From positions 1-64,000 of the forward strand of contig QKAF01000110.1 in assembly GCA_003246455.1 (NCBI GenBank): a stretch of DNA of 64,000 nucleotides. Direction: 5' to 3'. Under the pieces are notes generated by a model. That model was not told the origin of the DNA. It made no database searches and saw only the letters and a list, made by a program, of their open reading frames with translations. The number at the start of each line of letters is the position of its first letter. Position 1 is the first letter of the stretch. Origin of the DNA: Bacteroidota bacterium. GTDB taxonomy: Bacteria; Bacteroidota; Ignavibacteria; SZUA-365. Positions 1 through 8,944 of the stretch are shown here, in pieces. Position numbers and translations under genes: made by a program.

Positions 1-732
1 TACGTGTATCTCTCGGAGCGGCTGATCAAGCCGATATACCGACGTGTCCATTTCATTATCGGTTCACCGAGCACGCATAAGGAGTATCTGGAATGGGGCT
101 TTCCCCGGAACCAGGTTACCGTGGTCAACTACTGTGTCAACAAGAAGATATACTTTCCTGACGAAAGTAATTCCTACGACATACAGCGTATCGGGTATTT
201 CGGCAGGCTGAAAAAGTACAAATCCGTGGACCACCTTCTTCAGGCCATGGCTCGAATCCGGGATGAGTACCCGAATCTGCATGTGGATATCATCGGTGAC
301 GGCGATGACAAACAGCGCCTCGAGGAGCTCACGCGGGAGCTTTCTCTCGAAGATCGGGTTACCTTCCATGGATTCATCGATGAGGACAGGAAGGCTCCGA
401 TGCTCCAGACGATGAATTTCGTCGTGAATACGTCATCGAAGGAAGGATGGGGACTCACTGTCGTCGAGGCGAACGCCTGCGGCGCACCGGTGGTCGCAGC
501 GGATGTCCCTGGGCTTCGGGATTCGGTCGTCAATGGCGAGACGGGGCTGCTCTACGAGTTCGGGAATATCGATGACCTCGTCGCGAAGATGAAGGTCTTT
601 CTCGACAGTGTCGAGGAACGAAACCGTTTCAGGGATCGGGCGCTCGCCTGGGCCGCAAAGTTCGACTGGGAAGTCGCAACGGATGAAACGCTGGAAATCA
701 TCAACCGGACCATCGCGGAATGGAAGAAATGA
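1..732 (+). CDS. Glycosyltransferase family 4, C-terminal part (5' truncated)
   Basis: The reading frame is open from the window edge, so the N-terminal acceptor domain is missing. The visible part is the GT-B donor-sugar domain of a family 4 (GT4, Glycos_transf_1) enzyme. It has a G-Y-F-G-R-L-K-K start of the Rossmann half (about residue 65) and the E-x7-E signature in KEGWGLTVVEANACGAP (about residues 144-160), which binds the nucleotide-sugar phosphate. Such enzymes build surface polysaccharide or glycolipid in the cytoplasm; the acceptor cannot be told. It converges on ribE with only 23 bases between the stops and no obvious terminator. Confidence 0.88.
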   Translation, partial: YVYLSERLIKPIYRRVHFIIGSPSTHKEYLEWGFPRNQVTVVNYCVNKKIYFPDESNSYDIQRIGYFGRLKKYKSVDHLLQAMARIRDEYPNLHVDIIGDGDDKQRLEELTRELSLEDRVTFHGFIDEDRKAPMLQTMNFVVNTSSKEGWGLTVVEANACGAPVVAADVPGLRDSVVNGETGLLYEFGNIDDLVAKMKVFLDSVEERNRFRDRALAWAAKFDWEVATDETLEIINRTIAEWKK

Positions 733-755
733 TTTTCCCGTGCGGTCGCGCCTGA

Positions 756-1391
756 TCAGTACCCCAGATCCTTCAGGAATCCCTCGCTGATTCCCCCCTT
801 TCCGCTCTGGCGGAGATAGTTCAGCACATATTTCCCTATCATATCCAGCTCGATGTTGACCCGGGTTCCGCGCGAATAGTGGCGGAACAGCGTCGTTTCC
901 CATGTATGCGGAATCACGGATACACTGAAACTGGTCGCCGTTTTTTCCGCGACCGTCAGACTGATGCCGTCCACCGTGATGCTTCCCATCGGAATGATGT
1001 TCGCGGCTGCGGAATCCGGGAACGAACAGGTGACGAGCCAGCTCTCCGCCCGCTGTTCGATGCGAAGTATCTCTGCCGTGAAATCCACATGCCCCTGGAC
1101 GAAATGACCGCCGAGTTTGCCGTTTGCCCGGAGAGCGCGTTCGAGATTCACCGGAGCCCCGGTACCGAGTGTGCCGAGAGAGGATTTCCGGATCGTTTCC
1201 TCGACGGCTTCCACGGTGAACATCCTGTCCGTGAATCCGACCACCGTGAGACAGACGCCGTTGACTGCGATGCTGTCTCCGATAACAGTGTCCTGCAGGA
1301 CGACGGATGCGGCAATGTCGAAACGCCTTCCGTTCCCGAGCTGCTGGACGCTGCGGATCGTGCCAATCTCTTCGATGAGGCCGGTAAACAT
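756..1391 (-). CDS. ribE: Riboflavin synthase alpha chain
   Basis: 211 aa, the normal length. Riboflavin synthase dismutates two 6,7-dimethyl-8-ribityllumazine molecules to riboflavin. The protein shows the two homologous lumazine-binding barrels: MFTGLIEEIG start and NGVCLTV in the first half, and a second copy with DGISLTV after about residue 100. The start is one base after the ribD stop (TGA-T-ATG), and an AAGGAGG ribosome site lies inside the end of ribD, so the two are translationally coupled. Last gene of the minus-strand block; no ribBA or ribH is present in the window. Confidence 0.95.
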   Translation of the reverse strand: MFTGLIEEIGTIRSVQQLGNGRRFDIAASVVLQDTVIGDSIAVNGVCLTVVGFTDRMFTVEAVEETIRKSSLGTLGTGAPVNLERALRANGKLGGHFVQGHVDFTAEILRIEQRAESWLVTCSFPDSAAANIIPMGSITVDGISLTVAEKTATSFSVSVIPHTWETTLFRHYSRGTRVNIELDMIGKYVLNYLRQSGKGGISEGFLKDLGY

Positions 1392-1392
1392 A

Positions 1393-2508
1393 TCAATCCT
1401 CCTTCGTTGGCCTGAGAATGGTGTACACGTCGCTGCCCATACGCAGGACGTCCTCGATACGGTACCGATAGGCGTCCGTCAGATGCAGGGGGCGCAGACT
1501 GGAGAAGGCGCCTCTCCCCTGACCGATGATTTTCGGTGCAGTGAAGATATCGATCCTGTCTGCGAAGCGGGCGCGAACGAAAGCGGAGAATACCTCCGCA
1601 CCGCCTTCCACGAGGATGGACCTGATCCCGTATTCCTCGAAAAGCACCTGCAGAGCGGATTTCAGAGAGGCGTATTCCAGCGTATCCGTAGTGACATCGA
1701 TGATGCGGATGCCGCGCTTGCGCAGTTTGCCAATGAAATCGGCATGCGAGCGCGCACTCTTTTTCGATGTGACGACGAGCGTGCGGTTCTCTCCTCCGTC
1801 ACGAAAGACCGCTGCGCCCGGAGGCAGATTCCACGAACGGGTCAGGATGATCCGCATCGGCTGGCGGCCTTCGACATGACGAACGGTGAGCGACGGATTG
1901 TCCTTGCGCACGGTTTCCGCACCCACGAGCACCGCGTCATAGAGCGAGCGCAGACGATGAACTTCCACCCGCGATTCCTCGGAGGTAATCCAATGGGACG
2001 TACCTTTCTGCGCGGCGATATAACCGTCCAGTGTCTGTGCGATTTTCAGAAGGATGAACGGCCGCTTCTCCGTGATATTGACAACGAACACCTCGTTGAG
2101 CGACTCGCAGCGCTCGCGCTCTATGTCTTCAACAACGGTAATTCCGGCGTCCCGCAGCCTTTTCGCGCCGTTACCGGCAACATCGGGGTTGGGGTCCGGC
2201 ATGCCGATCACCACTTTCCGGATGCCTGCGTCGATGATCGCCTGCGTGCACGGAGGAGTTTTCCCGTAATGGTTGCACGGTTCCAGCGAGACATACAGCG
2301 TCGCGCCTTTTGCCTGTGCGCCAGCATCCGCAAGCGCCTCGACCTCCGCATGCGGCCCGCCGTACGCTCGGTGCCAGCCCTTGCCGACAATGCGTCCGCC
2401 GGAGACCACGAGCGCCCCGACCATGGGATTGGGTTCGACCGCTCCCCTGCCGCGCTCGGCGAGCTGCAGGCATTTCAGCATGTACAGACTGTCTTTCTTT
2501 TCATGCAT
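1393..2508 (-). CDS. ribD: Bifunctional riboflavin deaminase/reductase RibD
   Basis: About 371 aa. Catalyses the second and third steps of riboflavin synthesis, deamination and then NADPH-dependent reduction of the pyrimidine intermediate. The N-terminal deaminase has the zinc motif HAEVEAL and EPCNHYGKTPPC (about residues 45-90). The C-terminal reductase carries the ILVEGGAEVFSAF signature near residue 300. I prefer ATG 2508 (MHEKKDSLYM), preceded by GGAG at 8 bases and aligned with the usual RibD start; ATG 2526 in the same frame would add six residues. No FMN riboswitch-like leader is present; ribD directly follows the gene ending at 2533. Confidence 0.94.
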   Translation of the reverse strand: MHEKKDSLYMLKCLQLAERGRGAVEPNPMVGALVVSGGRIVGKGWHRAYGGPHAEVEALADAGAQAKGATLYVSLEPCNHYGKTPPCTQAIIDAGIRKVVIGMPDPNPDVAGNGAKRLRDAGITVVEDIERERCESLNEVFVVNITEKRPFILLKIAQTLDGYIAAQKGTSHWITSEESRVEVHRLRSLYDAVLVGAETVRKDNPSLTVRHVEGRQPMRIILTRSWNLPPGAAVFRDGGENRTLVVTSKKSARSHADFIGKLRKRGIRIIDVTTDTLEYASLKSALQVLFEEYGIRSILVEGGAEVFSAFVRARFADRIDIFTAPKIIGQGRGAFSSLRPLHLTDAYRYRIEDVLRMGSDVYTILRPTKED

Positions 2509-2532
2509 CGCGCACGCTCCGTCCATTTGTTC

Positions 2533-3888
2533 TCACTGGAGGCGCATAATTTTCCTCAGCCGCGGGTGAACGTCCCGATCGGTGACGATGCCGAGGCGCT
2601 CGAACACCATCAGCGCGGTTGAGATCTTCCGACTGCCCCGATTTCCTGACCGCGGAACAGCCGTGTTCCCTTCGACGACCATCGTCGCAGAACTGCCGCC
2701 ATCCAGATTCATCGCGTTCCATGCGCCGCGGGCAATCATGAGTTCGGCGAGTTTTTCCAGTGTCGCACCGCGAGTGCGCGCTTTCCGGTTATATGGCTCC
2801 ACCGTCATCATGATCAGCGTATCGCTGTGCTTTGAGACGCCGACGGCACTGCGCCCGTAATGTCCCTCGACGAAGCGCACTTTCTTCAGCCCCTCCTGCG
2901 TCCATTCCACGCTGACCTTGCCGTCCCGGACAATGCGCGGTGTCCCGCCGGTCATTTGCACCACCGGTTCCGGAACCATGGGATCGAGTCGTGTCGCGAC
3001 GGTAAAGGTATCGCCGACGAACAGGGAACTGAAGAGCGGGAACGGCCCGCGGCCGAAAGAGAGCACTCCCCCGTCTTCAGGAATGGCGACGAATCCCGTG
3101 TCGAGTGCGGTTATTCTGCAGGGCACGATCGTATTCGCACGCGGTTCGCGCAGGTAGCGAAACTGCAGCTTCAGCGTTCCGCTTTCGGGACTGATGTTCC
3201 AGACGGAGTCCATCATCGCGATGATCATCGTATCGATCGCCGCTTCGGAGTCATCGGTGATCGTGTCACGGGAAGCTTCGCGAATCCCGGTGGTGTCGAT
3301 GAACGGGACGGAAGAACCGAAGAAGCTTGTGTAGAGGACAACTTCGGCGGAGTCCACCCGGCGATTCATCCGGGTGACAGGGATCTCCCCGAGCCGCGTT
3401 CTCACCGCGACGTTCAGGGTGAATGTGTCGATGATGACATTGCCCCGATCAGTGAAGGCGACCGAGGACCAGTTCTTATACTTGTCCGCCGTCAGAATCT
3501 CGCCGTCGCTGACAGTGGGCCCCATCGGGTGCAGCGTACCGGCCTTCCAGAAGTTGGCGTTCGTCCCGGCGACGCTGCGAACGTCCGCGAGAGAACTGTC
3601 ATAGCGTCCGAGGATGCTGTAGACGCGTTCCAGGCCGGAAATATGGTCGAGTCCCTTGCCCACGCGCACCCCGACATTGGGGTTTCTCAGGTCGATGGTC
3701 ACCCAGTGCACGGAAAGCCGCGTCTTCGGGACATAGGAGTGCGCGTACCGGATTCCCGGGGCGAGTGTACGCGTACTGTCTGGCGGAAGAGCCGTGGCGG
3801 CGCTCGGCTGTGCGAATGACACCCACGGTGCCGCGAGAACGGCGGCGGCCGAGATGAGAAGGCGAGTCAGCATTCGGGAGACGCGCAT
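2533..3888 (-). CDS. Exported phosphodiester glycosidase (NAGPA-domain) family protein
   Basis: About 451 aa with a signal peptide (MLTRLLISAAAVLAAPWVSFAQ). The C-terminal half matches the NAGPA/phosphodiester glycosidase family, related to the enzyme that uncovers mannose-6-phosphate: GRSAVGVSK, then NLDGGSSATMVV (about residues 385-400), then the SGNRGSRKIS tail. Bacterial members are thought to act on cell-wall or exopolysaccharide phosphodiesters; the substrate here is unknown. The ATG at 3888 overlaps the dxs stop by one base (TGATG), so it is probably coupled to dxs translation. The N-terminal 200 residues have no motif I recognise. Confidence 0.8.
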   Translation of the reverse strand: MRVSRMLTRLLISAAAVLAAPWVSFAQPSAATALPPDSTRTLAPGIRYAHSYVPKTRLSVHWVTIDLRNPNVGVRVGKGLDHISGLERVYSILGRYDSSLADVRSVAGTNANFWKAGTLHPMGPTVSDGEILTADKYKNWSSVAFTDRGNVIIDTFTLNVAVRTRLGEIPVTRMNRRVDSAEVVLYTSFFGSSVPFIDTTGIREASRDTITDDSEAAIDTMIIAMMDSVWNISPESGTLKLQFRYLREPRANTIVPCRITALDTGFVAIPEDGGVLSFGRGPFPLFSSLFVGDTFTVATRLDPMVPEPVVQMTGGTPRIVRDGKVSVEWTQEGLKKVRFVEGHYGRSAVGVSKHSDTLIMMTVEPYNRKARTRGATLEKLAELMIARGAWNAMNLDGGSSATMVVEGNTAVPRSGNRGSRKISTALMVFERLGIVTDRDVHPRLRKIMRLQ

Positions 3889-5813
3889 CAGACGGATTTC
3901 TCGACTGGAACGGAAAATTCGATTCCGCACAGGCTCCCTGCGGTCCGTGCGATGCCGAGCGGATCGAGGTTGATGCTGCGGTGCAGTTCACCCTGCGTGC
4001 CCTGTTCGATGAACTCGTCGGGAATGCCGTGCACCTGCAGAGTCACACCGGTCACTTTCGAATGCGTCAGGTACTCCGCGACGCCGCTGCCGAAGCCGCC
4101 GACCACACTGTTGTCCTCCACGGTCAGAATGTACTTGCAGCGGGAGAACAGGTCGTCGAGCAGCGCCGTGTCGAGAGGTTTTACGAAGCGCATATTCACG
4201 ACACCGCAGTGTATGCCGCTGTTGGAAAGCAGCTCCGCGGCCTTCAGTGCGTTTTGAACCATGTTGCCGATGGCGAGAATCACGATGTCGGAGCCTTCCC
4301 GGAGAACGACCCCCTTGCCGATATCGATCTGACGGAATCCCTCCCGCAGCTCTCCCCCGCTGGCATTGCCGCGCGGATACCGCAGCGCAATGGGACCTTT
4401 TTTATACTCGACGGCTGTGTACAGCATGTCACGGAGTTCCTGTCCGTCGGAAGGGGCCATGATCACCATGCCCGGGATCATGCGCAGGTAGCTGAGGTCG
4501 TACGCACCGTGGTGCGTCGGTCCGTCTGCCCCCACGAGCCCTCCGCGGTCGATCGCAAATACGACATGCAGATCCTGAATTGCGACGTCGTGTATGACCT
4601 GGTCGAACGCGCGCTGGAGAAAAGTCGAGTAGATCGCCGTCACGGGAACATAGCCCTCGATGGCCATCCCGGCGGCGAACGTCACGGCATGCTGTTCGGC
4701 AATGCCGACATCGAAATACTTGTCGGGAATTTCCTGCTGCAGAACATCGAGTCCGGTGCCCGAGCCCATGGCCGCGGTAATCCCGACGACATTCTCGCGC
4801 ATCTTGACGATTTCCACCAGCGCGTCGGCGAACAGCGACGTATAGCTGCGCGCCGCGTCCGTCTTCTTCGGCGATTTTCCCGTAATCTTGTCGAAGGGAG
4901 AGACACCATGCAGATTCATGTCGTCCTTCTCCGCAGGCGCGTATCCCTTCCCTTTCTGCGTGACCACATGCACGAGCACGGGACCGGGCCAATCCTGCAC
5001 CTCTTCGAAAATTTTCACCAGCGAAACGACGTTGTGTCCGTTGATGGGTCCGAAGTAACGGAAACCCAGCGCTTCGAAGAGCATGCCGGGAGTGACGACT
5101 GCTTTGATTCCGCCTTCCAGGCGCGCGGCGACCCGGCGAAAACGGTCGCCCAGTTCGTCGAATTTCCCGGCAAGATCCCAGACGTTCGCGCGGAATCGAT
5201 TGTACGTGGGCGATGCGATGAGTTCATTGAAGTAATTCGACAGCGCCCAGACGTTCGGGGAGATCGACATGTTGTTGTCGTTGAGCACGACGATCATGTT
5301 TTTCCGGAGCAGACCGCAGTTATTCATCGCCTCGTATGCCATGCCGCCGGTCATGGAACCGTCGCCGATCACGGCGACGACCTTGTAATCCTCTCCTTGG
5401 AAATCCCTCGCTGCGGCAATGCCGAGCGCGGCGGAGATGGACGTGGTAGCATGCCCCGCACCGAAGACGTCGTAGGGGCTCTCCTTCCGTTTGAGAAAAC
5501 CGCTGATGCCGCCGAACTGCCGGATGGTATGAAAACGATCCTTTCTGCCTGTCAGAATCTTATGCGGATACGCCTGGTGGCCGACGTCCCAGATGATCTT
5601 GTCTTCGGGTGTGTGGAACGCGTAATGCAGTGCGACCGCCAGTTCCACGGTTCCGAGACCGGCACCGAGATGTCCGCCTGTCCGCGAAACGGCATCGATC
5701 AGGAAATCACGGATTTCCTTGCTGACCGTACGCAGGTCGTTGATGTTGAGCTTGCGCAGATCGGAGGGGTCATCTATACGATCAAGAAGCGGTGTATGCG
5801 GCTTTTCAGTCAT
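3888..5813 (-). CDS. dxs: 1-deoxy-D-xylulose-5-phosphate synthase
   Basis: 641 aa, typical. Condenses pyruvate and glyceraldehyde-3-phosphate to DXP, first step of the MEP isoprenoid pathway and precursor for thiamine and PLP. Seen: LGAGLGTVELAVALHY near the N-terminus, the thiamine-diphosphate motif GDGSMTGGMAYEAMNN, the pyrimidine-domain DRGGLVGADGPTHHGAYD, and a transketolase C-terminal domain. The start MTEKPHTPLL at 5813 lies 28 bases after xseB, the usual xseAB-dxs grouping. The frame stays open upstream into xseB, but that extension is not coding. pdxJ, which also uses DXP, lies elsewhere in this window. Confidence 0.97.
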   Translation of the reverse strand: MTEKPHTPLLDRIDDPSDLRKLNINDLRTVSKEIRDFLIDAVSRTGGHLGAGLGTVELAVALHYAFHTPEDKIIWDVGHQAYPHKILTGRKDRFHTIRQFGGISGFLKRKESPYDVFGAGHATTSISAALGIAAARDFQGEDYKVVAVIGDGSMTGGMAYEAMNNCGLLRKNMIVVLNDNNMSISPNVWALSNYFNELIASPTYNRFRANVWDLAGKFDELGDRFRRVAARLEGGIKAVVTPGMLFEALGFRYFGPINGHNVVSLVKIFEEVQDWPGPVLVHVVTQKGKGYAPAEKDDMNLHGVSPFDKITGKSPKKTDAARSYTSLFADALVEIVKMRENVVGITAAMGSGTGLDVLQQEIPDKYFDVGIAEQHAVTFAAGMAIEGYVPVTAIYSTFLQRAFDQVIHDVAIQDLHVVFAIDRGGLVGADGPTHHGAYDLSYLRMIPGMVIMAPSDGQELRDMLYTAVEYKKGPIALRYPRGNASGGELREGFRQIDIGKGVVLREGSDIVILAIGNMVQNALKAAELLSNSGIHCGVVNMRFVKPLDTALLDDLFSRCKYILTVEDNSVVGGFGSGVAEYLTHSKVTGVTLQVHGIPDEFIEQGTQGELHRSINLDPLGIARTAGSLCGIEFSVPVEKSV

Positions 5814-5841
5814 GGGCAGTCCAGTGGATGACGCGGGGCTA

Positions 5842-6075
5842 TTATTCCTCATCGAATTCCAGCTGCTCGAACACGCCGTCCGAACGTTTCCGTAATTCAA
5901 GGATGCGGGTCTGCGCTTTCGACAGATCCTTAACACACTTTTCAGCGATTTCAATCCCTTCCGAGTACAGCGAAATGCTGTCCTCGAGCGAGGTCTCTTC
6001 AGCGTCCAGCAGACGGACGATCTCATTGAGACGTTCGACGGATGCTTCGTATCCGAGGGGCTGTTTTTTACTCAT
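5842..6075 (-). CDS. xseB: Exodeoxyribonuclease VII small subunit
   Basis: 77 aa, the usual size for XseB. The protein forms the helical stalk on XseA in the exonuclease that degrades single-stranded DNA from both ends. Seen: GYEASVERLNEIVRLLD, then TSLEDSISLYSEGIEIA, the characteristic XseB pattern, and an acidic tail. Its ATG overlaps the xseA stop by 8 bases, which fixes the start and implies coupled synthesis of the two subunits. Confidence 0.95.
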   Translation of the reverse strand: MSKKQPLGYEASVERLNEIVRLLDAEETSLEDSISLYSEGIEIAEKCVKDLSKAQTRILELRKRSDGVFEQLEFDEE

Positions 6076-7279
6076 AATCCTCTGTCCGTTCCACGGTTGC
6101 CTCCGCGCTGCCGTCTCGGAGCCGGAGTGAAATCGTATCGCCGGGTGCGAGCTGGCGAACGCTGGTGATCGGGGCACTGCCCCGGGAGAGCAGGACGGCA
6201 CCTCGACGAAAGAACAATTCCGGGTCATGCGCGGCCAACTTCTCCTTGAGCAGCTGCATCCCGTGCTGTTTCTTCTCGAGCGACTGGTCGAGGACGCGAT
6301 GCAGCAGGTCCAGACGATCGTCGAGCAGCTGCTCCGCTCCGCGAAGACGTCCGTCCAGTCTGGAGAATGCACGATCGGTCAGCAGGGATCGAAGGAATTG
6401 CCTCCGACTGCGCATCCTGAAATCTACGAATTTCCATGCGCTGTGCGCAATGGTATTCAGCTGCTCCAGCATTTCGACGCGCGGACGCACGACGAGTTCC
6501 GCCGCGACGGATGGTGTCGCCGCTCGAAGGTCCGCAGCGTAATCCGCTATGGTGACGTCGATTTCATGACCGACGGCGCTGACCACCGGGATGCGCGAAC
6601 GGGCGATGGCCCTGGCGACGGCCTCCTCGTTGAATGCCCACAGGTCTTCAATCGACCCGCCTCCACGGCCCGTGATGATCACATCCGCCTCCCCGTGCTC
6701 ATTGCACAGGTCGATGGCCTCGGCAATCTGTTCCGCTGCGCCCGCACCCTGGACCTGGACGGGAACGACGAGCAGTGTCACTGCAGGATTACGTCTGCGA
6801 ATGACACTGATCATGTCACGGATTGCCGCGCCCGTCGGGGATGTGACTAGCGCGATCGTCTCGGGATACGCGGGAAGTTCCTGTTTGCGCTCCTCGGCAA
6901 AGAGTCCCTCCTCGAAGAGCTTTTTTTTCAAGGCCTCGAACGCGATCTGCAGGGCACCCTCTCCGCGGGGCTGCATATCGCTCACGATTATCTGGTAGTT
7001 TCCTCTCGGTTCATAGACCGTGATACGTCCCCGGCAGACGACCTCCATGCCGTTCTGCGGCCGAAAGAAGGTCGACATCGCGTTTCCGCGGAACATGACC
7101 CCCGAGAGCTGCGCATTGGCGTCCTTGAGCGAGAAATACCAGTGCCCGGAGCTGTGCCGTACGAAATTCGAGATCTCCCCCACCACGGAAACGACGCCAA
7201 AGCGGTCCTCCAGCGCATTCTTGATTTCACGCGTGAGCTGACCGACGGTAAGAACTGTAGAATCAGGGGAAACAGGCAT
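6068..7279 (-). CDS. xseA: Exodeoxyribonuclease VII large subunit
   Basis: 403 aa. Catalytic subunit of exonuclease VII. The N-terminal OB-fold (about residues 8-100) contains GEISNFVRHSSGHWYFSLKD. The central nuclease domain has LVTSPTGAAIRDM and ITGRGGGSIEDLWAFNEEAVARAI, followed by PVVSAVGHEIDVTIADYAADLRAATPS, all family signatures. A coiled-coil arm and a short C-terminal segment follow. It lies 26 bases after nadB-side sequence at 7306 and overlaps xseB by 8 bases. Confidence 0.96.
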   Translation of the reverse strand: MPVSPDSTVLTVGQLTREIKNALEDRFGVVSVVGEISNFVRHSSGHWYFSLKDANAQLSGVMFRGNAMSTFFRPQNGMEVVCRGRITVYEPRGNYQIIVSDMQPRGEGALQIAFEALKKKLFEEGLFAEERKQELPAYPETIALVTSPTGAAIRDMISVIRRRNPAVTLLVVPVQVQGAGAAEQIAEAIDLCNEHGEADVIITGRGGGSIEDLWAFNEEAVARAIARSRIPVVSAVGHEIDVTIADYAADLRAATPSVAAELVVRPRVEMLEQLNTIAHSAWKFVDFRMRSRRQFLRSLLTDRAFSRLDGRLRGAEQLLDDRLDLLHRVLDQSLEKKQHGMQLLKEKLAAHDPELFFRRGAVLLSRGSAPITSVRQLAPGDTISLRLRDGSAEATVERTEDYE

Positions 7280-7305
7280 CGCACTTCAATTCATTCAGAG
7301 GAGAT

Positions 7306-8922
7306 TCAGGGTGAATCGAAAATGGAGAGAACGGTGTCGCGCTGCTCCAGCTCCGGGTCGGGGGATGGATAGTCCGTGGTATAATGGAGCCCCCGGCTTT
7401 CCTTTCGATCCAGGGCGCTTTCGATGATCAGGCTGGCGATCAGGGTCATGTTTCGCAGCTGGATCAGCTTTTCCGAGACACGCGTTCGCTTATAGAAGTC
7501 CTCGACCTCGTTTCGCAGCATCTCGATACGACGCCGCGCGCGCTGCAGGCGAAGTGAGGAACGTACAATCCCGACGTAATCCCACATCAGCGTGCGGACC
7601 TCCTTCCGGTTATGCGAGATGAGGACCCATTCCTCAGTGTTGTACGTCCCGCTGTCGTCCCACTCCGGTATCTCGTGCTGAGGAGGCGGGTCGAAATTTC
7701 CTTCCAGGGTTGACTGCGCCGCCCGGTTGGCGAAAACCATGGCTTCGAGCAGCGAGTTACTGGCCAGACGATTCGCTCCGTGCAGGCCGGTCATGGCGCT
7801 CTCTCCGGCAACATAGAGCGCATGGATACTCGTTCGACCGCATTCGTCGCTCATCACTCCGCCGCATGAGTAATGCGCAGCGGGAACGACCGGGATCAGA
7901 TCTTTCGTGATGTCAATGTTGACGGCAAGGCATTTCTCATAAATGCTCGGGAATGACGAACGGACATCATCGGCGTCGAGATGGCGCATGTCGAGGTAGA
8001 CACTTTCATCCCCTCTCCGTTTGAGTTCGCTGTCGATCGCCCGCGCAACGATGTCGCGCGGCGCAAGCTCCAGTCTCGTATCGTATTTCTCCATGAACCG
8101 CTCTCCGGCGCGGTTGCGAAGCACCGCCCCGAAACCGCGAACCGCCTCGGAGATGAGAAAGGAACGCGCCTGCGGATGATTGAGCGTGGTCGGATGGAAC
8201 TGAATGAACTCCATGTTCGCGACCCGTGCTCCCGCTCTGTACGCCATGGCGATGCCGTCACCGGTGGCGATCTCGGGATTGGTGGTGTGGAGATATACCT
8301 GCCCGCATCCGCCGGCCGTAATGACGGTGCTTCGGGCCAGGAAACGCTCGACGGTTCCGCTGACTTTGTTCAGCACGTAGGCGCCCCAGCAGCGAACGTC
8401 ATCAGGGTTCAGTTCCGGGCGATCCGTGAGATTATGCTGTGTGATGAGGTCGATCGCAATGTGATCCTCGTACACCGTGACGTTGGGATGCCGGCGCGCG
8501 GTTTCAACCAGTACACGTTCGATTTCCCGTCCGGTAAAGTCCTTTGCATGTACGATGCGATGACGCGAATGGCCGCCTTCCCGGCCGAGATGCAGGGCCT
8601 TCCCCTCCTTGACCGTGAAGTCCACACCGAGATTCAGCAGATCCTTCACCAGGGCGGGACCCTCGCTTACTACGATCTCGACGATGTCTCGATGGCAGAG
8701 CCCCGCGCCGGCCACCAGCGTGTCTTCCATGTGGAGCGCGAACGAATCCTCATCCGAAAACACCGACGCGACGCCCCCCTGCGCGTAGTTGGTATTGGAC
8801 TCCACCGTTTCCTTCTTCGTGACCAGAGCCACGCGCCGGTGATCCGCAACCTTCAATGTGTAAAACAGACCTGCGATTCCGCTGCCGATTACGAGAATGT
8901 CCGTCTGATGAAGTGGTGACAC
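7306..8922 (-). CDS. nadB: L-aspartate oxidase
   Basis: Oxidises L-aspartate to iminoaspartate for NAD synthesis using FAD. Seen: the FAD motif DILVIGSGIAGLF at the N-terminus, NYAQGGVASVF, the HSRHRIVHAKDFTGREI active-site region, NMEFIQFHPTTL, and a helical C-terminal domain. I place the start at GTG 8922 (VSPLHQTDIL), 22 bases after the argD stop, giving 538 aa, the usual NadB length. An in-frame ATG at 9006 would add 28 unrelated residues and overlap argD. No good ribosome site is seen at either, so the start is uncertain. nadA and nadC are not in the window. Confidence 0.93.
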   Translation of the reverse strand: MSPLHQTDILVIGSGIAGLFYTLKVADHRRVALVTKKETVESNTNYAQGGVASVFSDEDSFALHMEDTLVAGAGLCHRDIVEIVVSEGPALVKDLLNLGVDFTVKEGKALHLGREGGHSRHRIVHAKDFTGREIERVLVETARRHPNVTVYEDHIAIDLITQHNLTDRPELNPDDVRCWGAYVLNKVSGTVERFLARSTVITAGGCGQVYLHTTNPEIATGDGIAMAYRAGARVANMEFIQFHPTTLNHPQARSFLISEAVRGFGAVLRNRAGERFMEKYDTRLELAPRDIVARAIDSELKRRGDESVYLDMRHLDADDVRSSFPSIYEKCLAVNIDITKDLIPVVPAAHYSCGGVMSDECGRTSIHALYVAGESAMTGLHGANRLASNSLLEAMVFANRAAQSTLEGNFDPPPQHEIPEWDDSGTYNTEEWVLISHNRKEVRTLMWDYVGIVRSSLRLQRARRRIEMLRNEVEDFYKRTRVSEKLIQLRNMTLIASLIIESALDRKESRGLHYTTDYPSPDPELEQRDTVLSIFDSP

Positions 8923-8944
8923 GATAGATGCAATCTGGTTTATC

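Noticed and set aside
2509-2532. FMN riboswitch upstream of ribD
   Set aside because: Only 24 bases separate ribD from the previous gene, far too short for the aptamer.
3981-5831. 616-codon open frame on the plus strand opposite dxs
   Set aside because: It runs antiparallel to a textbook dxs and has no recognisable domain. Such long shadow frames are expected in GC-rich coding DNA.
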